Assembly (NCBI GenBank): GCA_030427805.1
Contig: JAUICP010000005.1
Span: 409,517-473,516 of the forward strand
DNA from: Bdellovibrionia bacterium
Lineage (GTDB): Bacteria > Bdellovibrionota > Bdellovibrionia > Bdellovibrionales > JAGQZY01
DNA length: 64,000 bases
Reading direction: 5' to 3'
The notes below the pieces were generated by a model. The model saw nothing but the letters and a program-made list of their open reading frames with translations. It was not told the origin of the DNA and ran no database searches. A program made the translations under genes and the position numbers. Of this stretch, positions 24,854 through 32,709 are shown piece after piece (within the stretch, counting starts at the first letter, position 1; every line of letters starts with the position of its first letter).

Positions 24854-25075
24854 TGGGCGCTCCTTTATCAATACAGTCGAAAACCTATTCAATAAAAATG
24901 CCAAATAAGACCAATTCTTTCATTTTATGATAAATCCATGAGAGGTCTAAAAAATGAAAGTAAAAGCAGATATTTAAAAACTCCAATAAAAAGCAATTGA
25001 TAAAACTAGACCGCCGACTAGAAGGTATTGAAATATCTTGGTAAGTATCCGGTATCACTATAAAATATTCACGAC

Positions 25076-25726
25076 ATGGATAAAAAATTAAAAAACTGTA
25101 TACTCTTTGGACACTTGGCCGCTTTAGGGGACTTTTACCCTCTTTCGATTTATGTCAATCCGTCAGATGTAAAAGATCAGCTTCAAGAATTTGAAGACGA
25201 CTGGAAAGAGTATAACCCAAAGAAAGTAGGTTTTCGCCGTTTTGGATTATCTGTTACTTCTTTAGATGGAGGACTGGGTGGAGTGCCTGACCTCACATCT
25301 GTCTTTGAGTACAATAAAGAACACGGAAGCAATTATGATGAACTTTCATTTAATCAACCTACCAAAGTTTTTAAAAATGTTACTGCAATAAATCCAGTTT
25401 TAGATCCTTTTGGCGAGAATATTGGTCGATCTCATTTTCTAAAATTTGGTGAAGGTGGTTTTTTTCCCTTTCATAGAGACTCTCAATTTTTAGGGGAAGA
25501 TACCTTTCGTATATTTGTTCCCCTATATATGCACGGGCTTAGAGATTTTGTTTTTATTCTTGGAGATAAAATGATTACACTAGAAGCTGGCACTGCTTAT
25601 TTCATAAACACAAAAATCCAACACGCACTTTTTTCATTTTGTGAAGAATCGATCCATTTAGTTATAAATGTTGCTCTCAATGAAGAGACCGTAAACAAGG
25701 TGGTTGATTTATTGGTCGCAAATTGA
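25076..25726 (+). CDS. Aspartyl/asparaginyl beta-hydroxylase-like oxygenase
   Basis: The protein has 216 aa. Residues 120-205 read RSHFLKFGEGGFFPFHRDSQFLGEDTFRIFVPLYMHG, with the metal-binding H-x-D (HRD) and a downstream Arg, then TAYFINTKIQHALFSF with the second metal His. The line-up (GGFFPFHRD, R-I-F-V-P-L, N-T-x-x-x-H) is that of AspH-type Fe(II)/2OG hydroxylases. The upstream intergenic region (24854-25075) separates it from the divergent Clp-like gene, so a new promoter starts here. It is followed by a membrane protein gene with a TTGA stop/start overlap. Confidence 0.68.
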   Translation: MDKKLKNCILFGHLAALGDFYPLSIYVNPSDVKDQLQEFEDDWKEYNPKKVGFRRFGLSVTSLDGGLGGVPDLTSVFEYNKEHGSNYDELSFNQPTKVFKNVTAINPVLDPFGENIGRSHFLKFGEGGFFPFHRDSQFLGEDTFRIFVPLYMHGLRDFVFILGDKMITLEAGTAYFINTKIQHALFSFCEESIHLVINVALNEETVNKVVDLLVAN

Positions 25727-26154
25727 CTGAAAAAATTATTTTTTATACCTGCACAGCGTACATTCTCATACACTTGTATGTTGCCTTTTCATCAATACGA
25801 TCTTGGCCATTTACAGATTACCCGATGTTTGCCGATGCCTATTATGAGTCAAGTGAGATTTTTGTATACAAATATGTACTAAATTTTCACAATGGCGAAA
25901 CTCAGCATTTGGGTCGCTCTTTCGCTGGTGGTTTCGGCTCTACAGAATGGAATATTTCAAAACTAATAAAAATAAATGATCTCAATACTCTAAAAAATAT
26001 ACTGAGAACTTGGGTTAATAGACAAACTTTTAATACACCCGTTGACGCAATCACCATTTTTAAATTGTCAGCAACAATTCCATCAAAACGAAATGGTGCA
26101 TTTGTTACAAAAGAAAAGCTCGTTTTAAAAATTCCAATAAGCGAGCTGAAGTAA
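25723..26154 (+). CDS. Small membrane-anchored protein before an HTTM-like gene
   Basis: The protein has 143 aa. TTG start in a TTGA overlap with the preceding stop. One N-terminal hydrophobic helix (IIFYTCTAYILIHLYVAFSSI) is followed by a periplasmic or cytoplasmic domain with WPFTDYPMFADAYY. That stretch resembles the short partner proteins often found next to HTTM/vitamin-K-carboxylase-like membrane proteins. It also overlaps the next gene by the TAATG motif, so the two are translationally coupled and probably act together. Confidence 0.55.
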   Translation: MTEKIIFYTCTAYILIHLYVAFSSIRSWPFTDYPMFADAYYESSEIFVYKYVLNFHNGETQHLGRSFAGGFGSTEWNISKLIKINDLNTLKNILRTWVNRQTFNTPVDAITIFKLSATIPSKRNGAFVTKEKLVLKIPISELK

Positions 26155-27035
26155 TGTTGAGAGATTTATTTTTTAAAGATAGAGCAAATTGGATTCTGCC
26201 GACTTTTAGATTTTTTTATCCGGCTTTCATAGCACTTGAATTGAGTGTCGAAAAACAATCTTTAGTTTCAAAAGTACAGTCACCGCTTTGCTATCCCATA
26301 CCCCTATTTAGACATTTATCTATTCCAATTTTGCAGGAAAGCAATATTGATCTCTTCTACTACACATTGATTTTTTCTCTTATTTTTTTGTCCTTTGGTT
26401 TCATAACTCAATTATCTGGCATAATATCATCAGTATTATTTTTCCTTATTATTGGATCAGCCATAAGTTGTTCGACAGGAAAAAATCCTGACTATATACC
26501 ATGGAATCATGCAATCGTATTTTTTAATTTATTTGTTCTTGGCATCTCTCCTTCAAACAGAAATTTATCCATAGATAAGTATTTGTTCAGATTTAATTCA
26601 GCTCAACAAAAGAACTGGCCTATTTTTCTATTAAAGTTCAATTTAATTTACTCTTATTTTTCAAGTTCTTTAGCTAAGTTACAAAATGGCTTTGATTGGA
26701 TGAACGGATACTCTCTTCAAGCTCAATTGATCTATAGACACCTGAATTTGGACACGCCTCTTGCTCTCCCTATTATTAATTCACATTGTATTTCTGTTTC
26801 CATCTCTATTACAGTGGTGTTGATGGAGTTTCTTTCCCCCTTCGCTCTACTCAACAGATCTTTTGCGACTTTTTTTATTTCTGGAAGTCTACTTTTCCAA
26901 ATGATTTTTGCTCTACTAATTGAATTGAAATGGATGCATTATTTTGGCTGGGCATACTTGATCTATTTTCTAGAATTTATAGCAATTCTAAATATATTAA
27001 CATTAAGCAGACTTAAGTCTGTTAGTTTATCCTAA
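26154..27035 (+). CDS. HTTM-family polytopic membrane protein
   Basis: The protein has 293 aa with about seven membrane helices (for example YTLIFSLIFLSFGFITQLSGII, AIVFFNLFVLGISPS, FFISGSLLFQMIFALLIEL, GWAYLIYFLEFIAILNIL). Between helices, LKFNLIYSYFSSSLAKLQNGFDWMNGYSLQ matches the pattern Y-x-x-S-x-x-A-K-L-x-x-x-x-x-W-x-x-G seen in HTTM domains, relatives of vitamin-K-dependent gamma-carboxylase. It lacks the large lumenal carboxylase domain, so carboxylation cannot be claimed. It is coupled to the preceding gene by a TAATG overlap. Confidence 0.62.
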   Translation: MLRDLFFKDRANWILPTFRFFYPAFIALELSVEKQSLVSKVQSPLCYPIPLFRHLSIPILQESNIDLFYYTLIFSLIFLSFGFITQLSGIISSVLFFLIIGSAISCSTGKNPDYIPWNHAIVFFNLFVLGISPSNRNLSIDKYLFRFNSAQQKNWPIFLLKFNLIYSYFSSSLAKLQNGFDWMNGYSLQAQLIYRHLNLDTPLALPIINSHCISVSISITVVLMEFLSPFALLNRSFATFFISGSLLFQMIFALLIELKWMHYFGWAYLIYFLEFIAILNILTLSRLKSVSLS

Positions 27036-27088
27036 AAATGAGACATTCTTTACTTCTATATATCCTCTTAATTCTGTAAAATGGTGGT

Positions 27089-28423
27089 GTGGGAAAATTT
27101 AAACCAATTCCAATTTTATTGTTTATCTTAGTGAACTTCTCACAAGCGTATGCATTCGACCCTTTTTTTAAAAATGTTGAAAAGAAAATGAGCGAAAATC
27201 CCTCATTGGCTGCAAAAATATGTGAGAAGCGAATTCAATATGAAGTTCTTCAGTTGCGAAGTAGAGAACAAATTTCATTGAGACAAAAAATGAATCCGCA
27301 AAGCACTAAGTTTTTAATTGACTTTATATCTTTATGCACCGATGACATTTCATTCCAGAACAGAATATCAAAGGAATTAAAAGAAAATATAAAATCTGTT
27401 CTATTCCTGTTAGTCGAAAAAATTCTTAAATATCAACTAAATGAATTTGAAGTAGCACTAAAAAAATCTTTAAACTATATATTCACCGATTTAACTGTAA
27501 GTAAATTCAATACACTAAAAAATAAATTGCAGAAAATACTTTACGAAGTAAATAGTATAGTTGGTATGAATCCCAATCAAGACTTTGCACTATACATAAT
27601 AGAAAAGTTTAATTCTTACGGGGATTTTAATGCATCTAAAAATACTATCAATAATCTGAAGAAAAAAAATTCCACTCAGAGTGATTATATAACCTCACTT
27701 AATTTAGTTTTAGCTAGAACTTTTCTTATTGAGGGTAAATATTCACAATCTGAACAATTATACATAGGGGCAATTGAGTCACAAAAACTTACAACATCTC
27801 AAGATATTATAACAAAAATTGAAATTTCAATGTTATATCGAGAATTAGGTAACATAGAAAAAAGTGAAAAGTTTATACAATCTGCTGAAGCTGGACTTAA
27901 CTCCAATAAATTTGAATCTCTATATGGATGGTTCTACCTAGAAAAGTCACAATTGATGTTTGAAAAAAATAAAAAAATAAATGACGATGTTAGCAAGTAC
28001 CTTTCACGATCAGAGTTTTACTACAACAAATATGGAGAACAAGATTTACTTTTTTTACACTTAAAAAAATCCGAGTTTTTTAGAAAATTAAAAAAATATG
28101 ATAACGCTAAATATGAGCTTGATAAGGCATCGGAGTATTTATCCCACTATGAGGGGCAGCCATTTTATTTGTTCTATTTTTATTACGAACAATCAATATT
28201 AAATTTTCTAAATTCTTCAACATCTGATCTCTCTAAATCAATTGAAGAATTAAAAAAAGTAACAAGGTTTTCTAGCAACAACCGAAAATACTACTTATTA
28301 GTAGCCCCTTTACTAAGTAAAAAGAAGGGTGAAATTGAAAAAATGAGAAAGCAACTAAGTGAAGGGAAGCACTTCTTTAAGGATTATTTTCGTAAAAAAG
28401 AAATTGATAAATTGCTTAACTAG
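27089..28423 (+). CDS. Exported TPR-repeat protein
   Basis: The protein has 444 aa from a GTG start. The signal peptide (PIPILLFILVNFSQAYAFD) is followed by a helical N-terminal domain and TPR-like hairpins at about 205-370 (LVLARTFLIEGKYSQSEQLYIG, ISMLYRELGNIEKSEKFIQSAE, LKKSEFFRKLKKYDNAKYEL). It is AT-rich with long Lys/Asn tracts, like the rest of the cargo. It converges with the aminotransferase gene, sharing 4 bp at the stops. It is probably a periplasmic scaffold; the partner is unknown. Confidence 0.6.
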   Translation: MGKFKPIPILLFILVNFSQAYAFDPFFKNVEKKMSENPSLAAKICEKRIQYEVLQLRSREQISLRQKMNPQSTKFLIDFISLCTDDISFQNRISKELKENIKSVLFLLVEKILKYQLNEFEVALKKSLNYIFTDLTVSKFNTLKNKLQKILYEVNSIVGMNPNQDFALYIIEKFNSYGDFNASKNTINNLKKKNSTQSDYITSLNLVLARTFLIEGKYSQSEQLYIGAIESQKLTTSQDIITKIEISMLYRELGNIEKSEKFIQSAEAGLNSNKFESLYGWFYLEKSQLMFEKNKKINDDVSKYLSRSEFYYNKYGEQDLLFLHLKKSEFFRKLKKYDNAKYELDKASEYLSHYEGQPFYLFYFYYEQSILNFLNSSTSDLSKSIEELKKVTRFSSNNRKYYLLVAPLLSKKKGEIEKMRKQLSEGKHFFKDYFRKKEIDKLLN

Positions 28424-29688
28424 TCACCATATAGAACTGAAGATGAGTATTCCAGCATTTCTTTTTTCTTTACAATCATCTTTCTGTCTAATAATCTATT
28501 TATCCCACCGCCTGGATTAAAAGTTTTTTTTGAAATATCTATTCCAACTAGCTCATCCATCAAATTACAAAAAATTAGTTTAATTTCACGAAGTATTTCA
28601 CTAGAAATTGCCATCGATATTCCAAGATTATCATTAGGAAAAGCAAAGATACCTTTTTCAATTAGTTTGTCAAAAAAAAGAGTTTCATCTTTAACTTCAT
28701 TAAAAAGAAAAAATGGCATGGAATCCTCTCCACAGAGTCTTGCCGGAAACATAAATTCTTTAAAAACTGAATTGATTTCATCTTTTAAGGCTTTTCCTCT
28801 TTTTTTTAGTTCACTAACAACATTTTCCTCTTCATACACATTTAGTACTTCTAATGCAGCAGATAGTGCCGTCGCTTCAAAAAAATATGTACCAAAAATT
28901 ATTGATCCATCTGAGGCATCCATAATGCGGTCTTTACCGAGCACTGCGCTTACCGCGTGTCCATTTGCCATTCCTTTACTAATTAAAACAATGTCCGCTT
29001 CCACCTGAAGCTTATGAGTGAGACCGAAAAGATCTATATGATAGCCATTTTTAACTTCATCAGCAATTAAGAGAGAGTTATTTTTTTCACACATCTTTTT
29101 AACATTAAAATACCATGACTTTTCTATTAAACCTGGTTCTGGTGTAATTAAGATTGCTGCTACATCATTTTTATACTTACAAAATAGCCGCTCCAGGGAT
29201 TCTAAATCATAATTAAAATTGACTATCTTGTTTTCATCGGGAGAGAAAACGCCCTGTTGTGGCCACTTACATGATGTGAATTCATCTTGCCAGGAATGAT
29301 AACCTGAGAATAATATTGTTTTCTTTTTTGAATAAGCCCTCGCAACTCTAATTGAAATTTTAACCGCGTCGCTTCCATTTTTTGAAAAAATACATTTTGA
29401 ATTTTGATCATGATATGCTTGAGTTAATCTTTCGGCAAGAAGATGATACGATTTTGGAGCAATAGAAAATTGATTTCCGCTTTCTAATTGTTTGTAAACC
29501 GCATTGTTTATTCGTTCATTCCCATGCCCAAGAGTGACAGACCCCTTTCCCATTACTAAATCTATATATTGCTTTCCGCTCTCATCAAATAAATATGCTC
29601 CCTTTGCTCTATCGAAATAACTTGGAAGCTTCTCGGTCAAAATCCCCCTGCTTAATGTATGAATTTTATTGGGACTATACTTAAACAT
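28420..29688 (-). CDS. Class III PLP-dependent aminotransferase (GSA-aminomutase-like)
   Basis: The protein has 422 aa, normal for the family. The N-terminal RGAYLFDESGKQYIDLVMGKGSVTLGHGN is the class III opening. IFSKNGSDAVKISIRVARAY corresponds to the cofactor phosphate region. LLIADEVKNGYHID carries the aspartate that contacts the PLP ring nitrogen, and VLISKGMANGHAVSAVLG contains the Schiff-base lysine. The closest overall look is glutamate-1-semialdehyde aminomutase and related aminotransferases in secondary metabolism. It is paired 5 bp from a PhyH-like oxygenase on the same strand, so they probably act on the same amino-containing intermediate. Confidence 0.87.
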   Translation of the reverse strand: MFKYSPNKIHTLSRGILTEKLPSYFDRAKGAYLFDESGKQYIDLVMGKGSVTLGHGNERINNAVYKQLESGNQFSIAPKSYHLLAERLTQAYHDQNSKCIFSKNGSDAVKISIRVARAYSKKKTILFSGYHSWQDEFTSCKWPQQGVFSPDENKIVNFNYDLESLERLFCKYKNDVAAILITPEPGLIEKSWYFNVKKMCEKNNSLLIADEVKNGYHIDLFGLTHKLQVEADIVLISKGMANGHAVSAVLGKDRIMDASDGSIIFGTYFFEATALSAALEVLNVYEEENVVSELKKRGKALKDEINSVFKEFMFPARLCGEDSMPFFLFNEVKDETLFFDKLIEKGIFAFPNDNLGISMAISSEILREIKLIFCNLMDELVGIDISKKTFNPGGGINRLLDRKMIVKKKEMLEYSSSVLYGD

Positions 29689-29693
29689 ATAAC

Positions 29694-30347
29694 TTAACCT
29701 TCAATTTTAAATATAACTGCAAATATATTTCTATCTTCATTTGATTTGTTTGAAAACGATTTATGAATGCTCAATGGATTATGTACAATTATATCTCCAA
29801 CGTTAGTTGGACAAGCAACAACACTTTTTTCATCTACTATCTTATCAATTTTTAGAGATCTATAGGCATTAGCAACATTTATATGGTTCAATCTAGTGCT
29901 TTGTTTTTGTTCAAAATAACAAAGGCAACCATTGTTTTTATCAGTAGATGACGTTGGAATTAATACAGATAAAAAATTAGTGTCCGTTACATTAGTCCAA
30001 TACGCAATATCCTGGTGCCAGTCTATGTCAGAATAAGATCTGGCTTTCTTTAAAAGCATATGGCTTGCAAACCAACTCAAATTACTAACGTCATAAGAAA
30101 ATTTTAAGCAAGTTATTATTCGATCCCAAAAACTTAATTCCAAGATGGCTAAATCGATTAAATGTGGATTGTCAACTTGAGGCAAGATAAGCTCGCTCCT
30201 GGACTTTACCCTACCCTTGTCGAAATCCTTTAATACCCCTCGCTCAAGTAATTCGTCACTTGAGTACATAGGAAGGGTTAATGACTGAAGTGATTGGATC
30301 TCATCTTTTGAAAGTGCCGATTTAAAAATTTTAAAGCTTGAATACAT
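29694..30347 (-). CDS. PhyH-family Fe(II)/2OG dioxygenase
   Basis: The protein has 217 aa. The motif YSDIDWHQDIAYWTN supplies the H-x-D iron ligands. VGDIIVHNPLSIHKSFSNKSNEDRNIFAVIF supplies the distal histidine, and the arginine 11 residues later would bind 2-oxoglutarate. ASHMLLKKARS before the first box is also typical of phytanoyl-CoA dioxygenase-like enzymes. It is the first gene of a two-gene minus-strand operon with the aminotransferase. The substrate is unknown. Upstream, at 30441-30543, lies a long perfect-type hairpin. Confidence 0.78.
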   Translation of the reverse strand: MYSSFKIFKSALSKDEIQSLQSLTLPMYSSDELLERGVLKDFDKGRVKSRSELILPQVDNPHLIDLAILELSFWDRIITCLKFSYDVSNLSWFASHMLLKKARSYSDIDWHQDIAYWTNVTDTNFLSVLIPTSSTDKNNGCLCYFEQKQSTRLNHINVANAYRSLKIDKIVDEKSVVACPTNVGDIIVHNPLSIHKSFSNKSNEDRNIFAVIFKIEG

Positions 30348-30440
30348 AGTCTCTGCAATAATTATTTAGACCCCGCAGGGAGTTGTCAATATACCTACTT
30401 TGAAAGTATACAGATACCTCAGAGCCGTCTTGTCACTTTA

Positions 30441-30543
30441 AAATGCATATTCCGGAGCATATGAGGCCTTCATTCCGTAGTTAGCAACAAAAGGCTTCAG
30501 ATAAAACGGAATGGGGGCCTCATATGCTCCGGAATATGCATTT
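30441..30543. repeat. Long imperfect inverted repeat (38-bp arms) between cargo and AbiE
   Basis: The arms at 30441-30478 and 30506-30543 pair over 36 of 38 positions, separated by 27 nt. The outer 28 bp (starting AAATGCATATTCC) and the inner 8 bp (CATTCCGT/ACGGAATG) are perfect, with one 2-nt mismatch between them. It lacks a T-run, so it is not an ordinary terminator. It lies 4 bp from no gene and near the start of two diverging units. Candidates are a MITE-like relic, a protein-binding cruciform or an RNA hairpin. Confidence 0.75.
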
Positions 30544-30714
30544 AAAATAAGATCATTTTTATATGGACGTATCTATTGCTCTTGGGACATCAGGTCCAAC
30601 GTCTGGGTCAATCGTTGCTCTTTAAAGCCACTGCTTTGTCTATTCACCAAGTTCTGGTTTTTATTCATCTTTATTTCCATTTTTTTTATTGTATTCGTCC
30701 TATAGTCGATTATA

Positions 30715-31545
30715 ATGAAATATATGAAAATCAAGAAAACTGGCATGGGCCCATTAGAAGTGCGTTTTTTTACATGGGCGCAATCTAAGAAGCGCAGAGA
30801 AGTCAAAACTGGTGATCTTGTGGGAGCTTTAAAACTGAACTCCAAGCAAGAGGCCGATCTCCTTTATAATTTGTCCCGAAGAGGCTTAATCTTGAAGCTC
30901 TGGCGAGGCTTTTACCTTGTCCCAGAACGATTACCAGCTGGAGGAAAATGGACACCTTCTCCCTATCTTATAATCAATAGATATATGAATGAATTTGGAG
31001 CCGAATACCAAATCAGTGGCCCAGTTGTGTTCAATTCCTACGGCTACTCAACACAAATGTCTTCTGAGTTTTTGATCTTTAATGATAAAGTTTCAAAAAA
31101 AGTAGAAATAATGCAGTACCGATTTGTATTTGCCAAAGTTGATACTTCGAGATTGGGATCAACAAAACACTTTCAACCTCATGGCGAAGATGACAATGCG
31201 ATAGCGATTTTCAGTTCTCAAGCCAGGATGCTCCTAGACGCAGTAATGGACCATAAAAGATTTGGAACTCTGCCCGATGCCTATGAGTGGATATTTAGAG
31301 CTATCACTGAAAAAAAAGTTTCTGTCTCTGAAATAGTTGAGGTCGTTTGTAAATATGGGAACACGTCAAGCAAGAAACGCATTGGTTGGGTTTTAGATAA
31401 AATAAGTCCCAAAAATAAAAAACTAAAGCAACTCTTTGCAGAAATTCCTAAAACAAAGTTTTTGGTTCCTCTTATGCCGGACAACTTTGATGGGTCAATA
31501 AATCAAAAATGGGGAGTTATTGAAAATGTTACGATATCCACATGA
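30715..31545 (+). CDS. abiEi: AbiEi-type antitoxin/transcriptional autoregulator
   Basis: The protein has 276 aa; the ATG at 30721 or 30730 would also be possible starts. An N-terminal winged-helix domain (MGPLEVRFFTWAQSKKRREVKTGDL to LSRRGLILKLWRGFYLVPERL) matches the AbiEi antitoxin DNA-binding domain. A longer C-terminal domain neutralises the toxin in known systems. The next gene overlaps by 20 bp and encodes an AbiEii-like nucleotidyltransferase, giving the standard type IV toxin-antitoxin/abortive-infection pair. In known AbiE systems the antitoxin represses its own promoter. Confidence 0.82.
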   Translation: MKYMKIKKTGMGPLEVRFFTWAQSKKRREVKTGDLVGALKLNSKQEADLLYNLSRRGLILKLWRGFYLVPERLPAGGKWTPSPYLIINRYMNEFGAEYQISGPVVFNSYGYSTQMSSEFLIFNDKVSKKVEIMQYRFVFAKVDTSRLGSTKHFQPHGEDDNAIAIFSSQARMLLDAVMDHKRFGTLPDAYEWIFRAITEKKVSVSEIVEVVCKYGNTSSKKRIGWVLDKISPKNKKLKQLFAEIPKTKFLVPLMPDNFDGSINQKWGVIENVTIST

Positions 31546-32377
31546 AGACAAAGATTCATTTGTTGAATCTATTCGTTATACAGCTGGAATAACCGAATTT
31601 TCAGAATCTCTAATTGAAAAAGATTATTTCTGCTCAATTATTCTAAGAGAAATTTATTCCTCTGACTCTCACAAACTCATTTTCAAAGGTGGAACACTTT
31701 TGAATAAAACTCATGCAGGATTTTATCGCTTAAGTGAAGACTTAGATTTTTCACTTGATGTGTCACCTACCCTAAAAAGAACTGATCGCAGAAACATAAT
31801 AAATCCTGTAAAAAATGAATTTTTAAAAATTGCCAATGTACTGTCCTTTAAGTTTTCAAAAAAAATTGAAGGGAAAAATGAGAGCAGCCAATATCAAGGT
31901 GAAATCGAGTATGAATCTCTTTTGTTAGGAGCATCTGGGACGATCAAAATTGATATAGGTCTTCGAGAAAAGGTATTTCAATCAGAAAACCTTTTGGCTA
32001 AAACTCTCCTACAAGATCCATTTTCTCAGGAAGCTCTTATAGAAGACTTTGAAATTAAAGGATTAAGTCGCAATGAGGCTTACGCTGAAAAAATTAGGGC
32101 AGCCTTGTCGAGAGAGTACCCTGCGATACGAGATATATTTGATCTTGACTACGCTTTGAAAGGAAATCTTTTTAACCCACGGGAAATTTCCCAACTAGTG
32201 AAACTCAAGTTCAAAGCACAAAATTGTAAATCAGATTTGACGCCAAAAAGAAAAAAGGCTTTTCAAGCACAAATCGAGACTCAGCTACGTCCCGTTTTGC
32301 GTAAGAAAGATTTCAACAATTTCAACTTTGAAAGTGCTTGGAACAACATTTGCGAGCTGGAACACTTACTAGATTGA
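31526..32377 (+). CDS. abiEii: AbiEii-type nucleotidyltransferase toxin
   Basis: The protein has 283 aa from the ATG at 31526 (a TTG at 31520 is also in frame). It carries the DUF1814/AbiEii signature KLIFKGGTLLNKTHAGFYRLSEDLDFSLD, with GG-T and the D-x-D metal ligands of a nucleotidyltransferase. Further landmarks are KGLSRNEAYAEKIRAALSREYPAIRDIFDLDY. In characterised AbiE and MenT systems the toxin blocks growth by modifying tRNA ends or other targets and can abort phage infection. It is probably an addiction or defence module stabilising the ICE. Confidence 0.88.
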   Translation: MLRYPHEDKDSFVESIRYTAGITEFSESLIEKDYFCSIILREIYSSDSHKLIFKGGTLLNKTHAGFYRLSEDLDFSLDVSPTLKRTDRRNIINPVKNEFLKIANVLSFKFSKKIEGKNESSQYQGEIEYESLLLGASGTIKIDIGLREKVFQSENLLAKTLLQDPFSQEALIEDFEIKGLSRNEAYAEKIRAALSREYPAIRDIFDLDYALKGNLFNPREISQLVKLKFKAQNCKSDLTPKRKKAFQAQIETQLRPVLRKKDFNNFNFESAWNNICELEHLLD

Positions 32378-32504
32378 AATTAACCCATCTCTTCTCTCGA
32401 AGAGTCTGAAGAAATTCTTGAAAATTTTTTATAGAAAATTTTTATAAAACCATCTAACCATGCGTAACTAAATAAAAAATGTCTATCGTTCAGATTCTCA
32501 TTTG

Positions 32505-32603
32505 CGTTCAGCTTTCCGAACGACTTGTTTTTTAATAATACTATTGGTAACTTGACGCACCAAGTAAGTGTTTTCGGCGAATTTGCGTTCGGAAAACTGA
32601 ACG
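32505..32603. promoter_or_regulatory. Paired CGTTC-N8-GAACG enhancer-like sites upstream of the sigma54 activator
   Basis: Two 18-bp palindromes, at 32505-32522 (CGTTCagctttccGAACG) and 32586-32603 (CGTTCggaaaactGAACG), are centred 81 bp apart. They lie about 100-190 bp upstream of a sigma54-type promoter. A further half-site lies at 32488. The same palindrome pair occurs upstream of the transfer operon at 37202 and 37263. They are most likely the activator's own binding sites. Confidence 0.7.
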
Positions 32604-32671
32604 ACAACTTTGATTTAACATCTACATTCACCCCTCTACTGCTCTTTATTTGCTCCTCACGAAAACTCTTA

Positions 32672-32688
32672 TTGGCATGAACCATGCT
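32672..32688 (+). promoter_or_regulatory. Sigma54 (-24/-12) promoter of the activator gene
   Basis: TTGGCATgaaccaTGCT: GG at 32674-32675 and GC at 32686-32687, exactly 10 nt apart, with TTGGCA and TGCT matching the -24 and -12 elements. The predicted start is near 32699, immediately before the GGGAGG RBS of the ATG at 32710. This argues against upstream start codons for that gene. Confidence 0.72.
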
Positions 32689-32709
32689 TATGTACTTCGT
32701 GGGAGGAAC

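Noticed and set aside
30441..30543. Insertion sequence or transposon ends
   Set aside because: There is no transposase between or next to the arms, the spacer is only 27 nt, and no target duplication is visible.
32380..32685. A minus-strand ORF of 101 codons upstream of the sigma54 activator
   Set aside because: It covers the two enhancer-like palindromes and the promoter, has no RBS, and the peptide resembles no protein.
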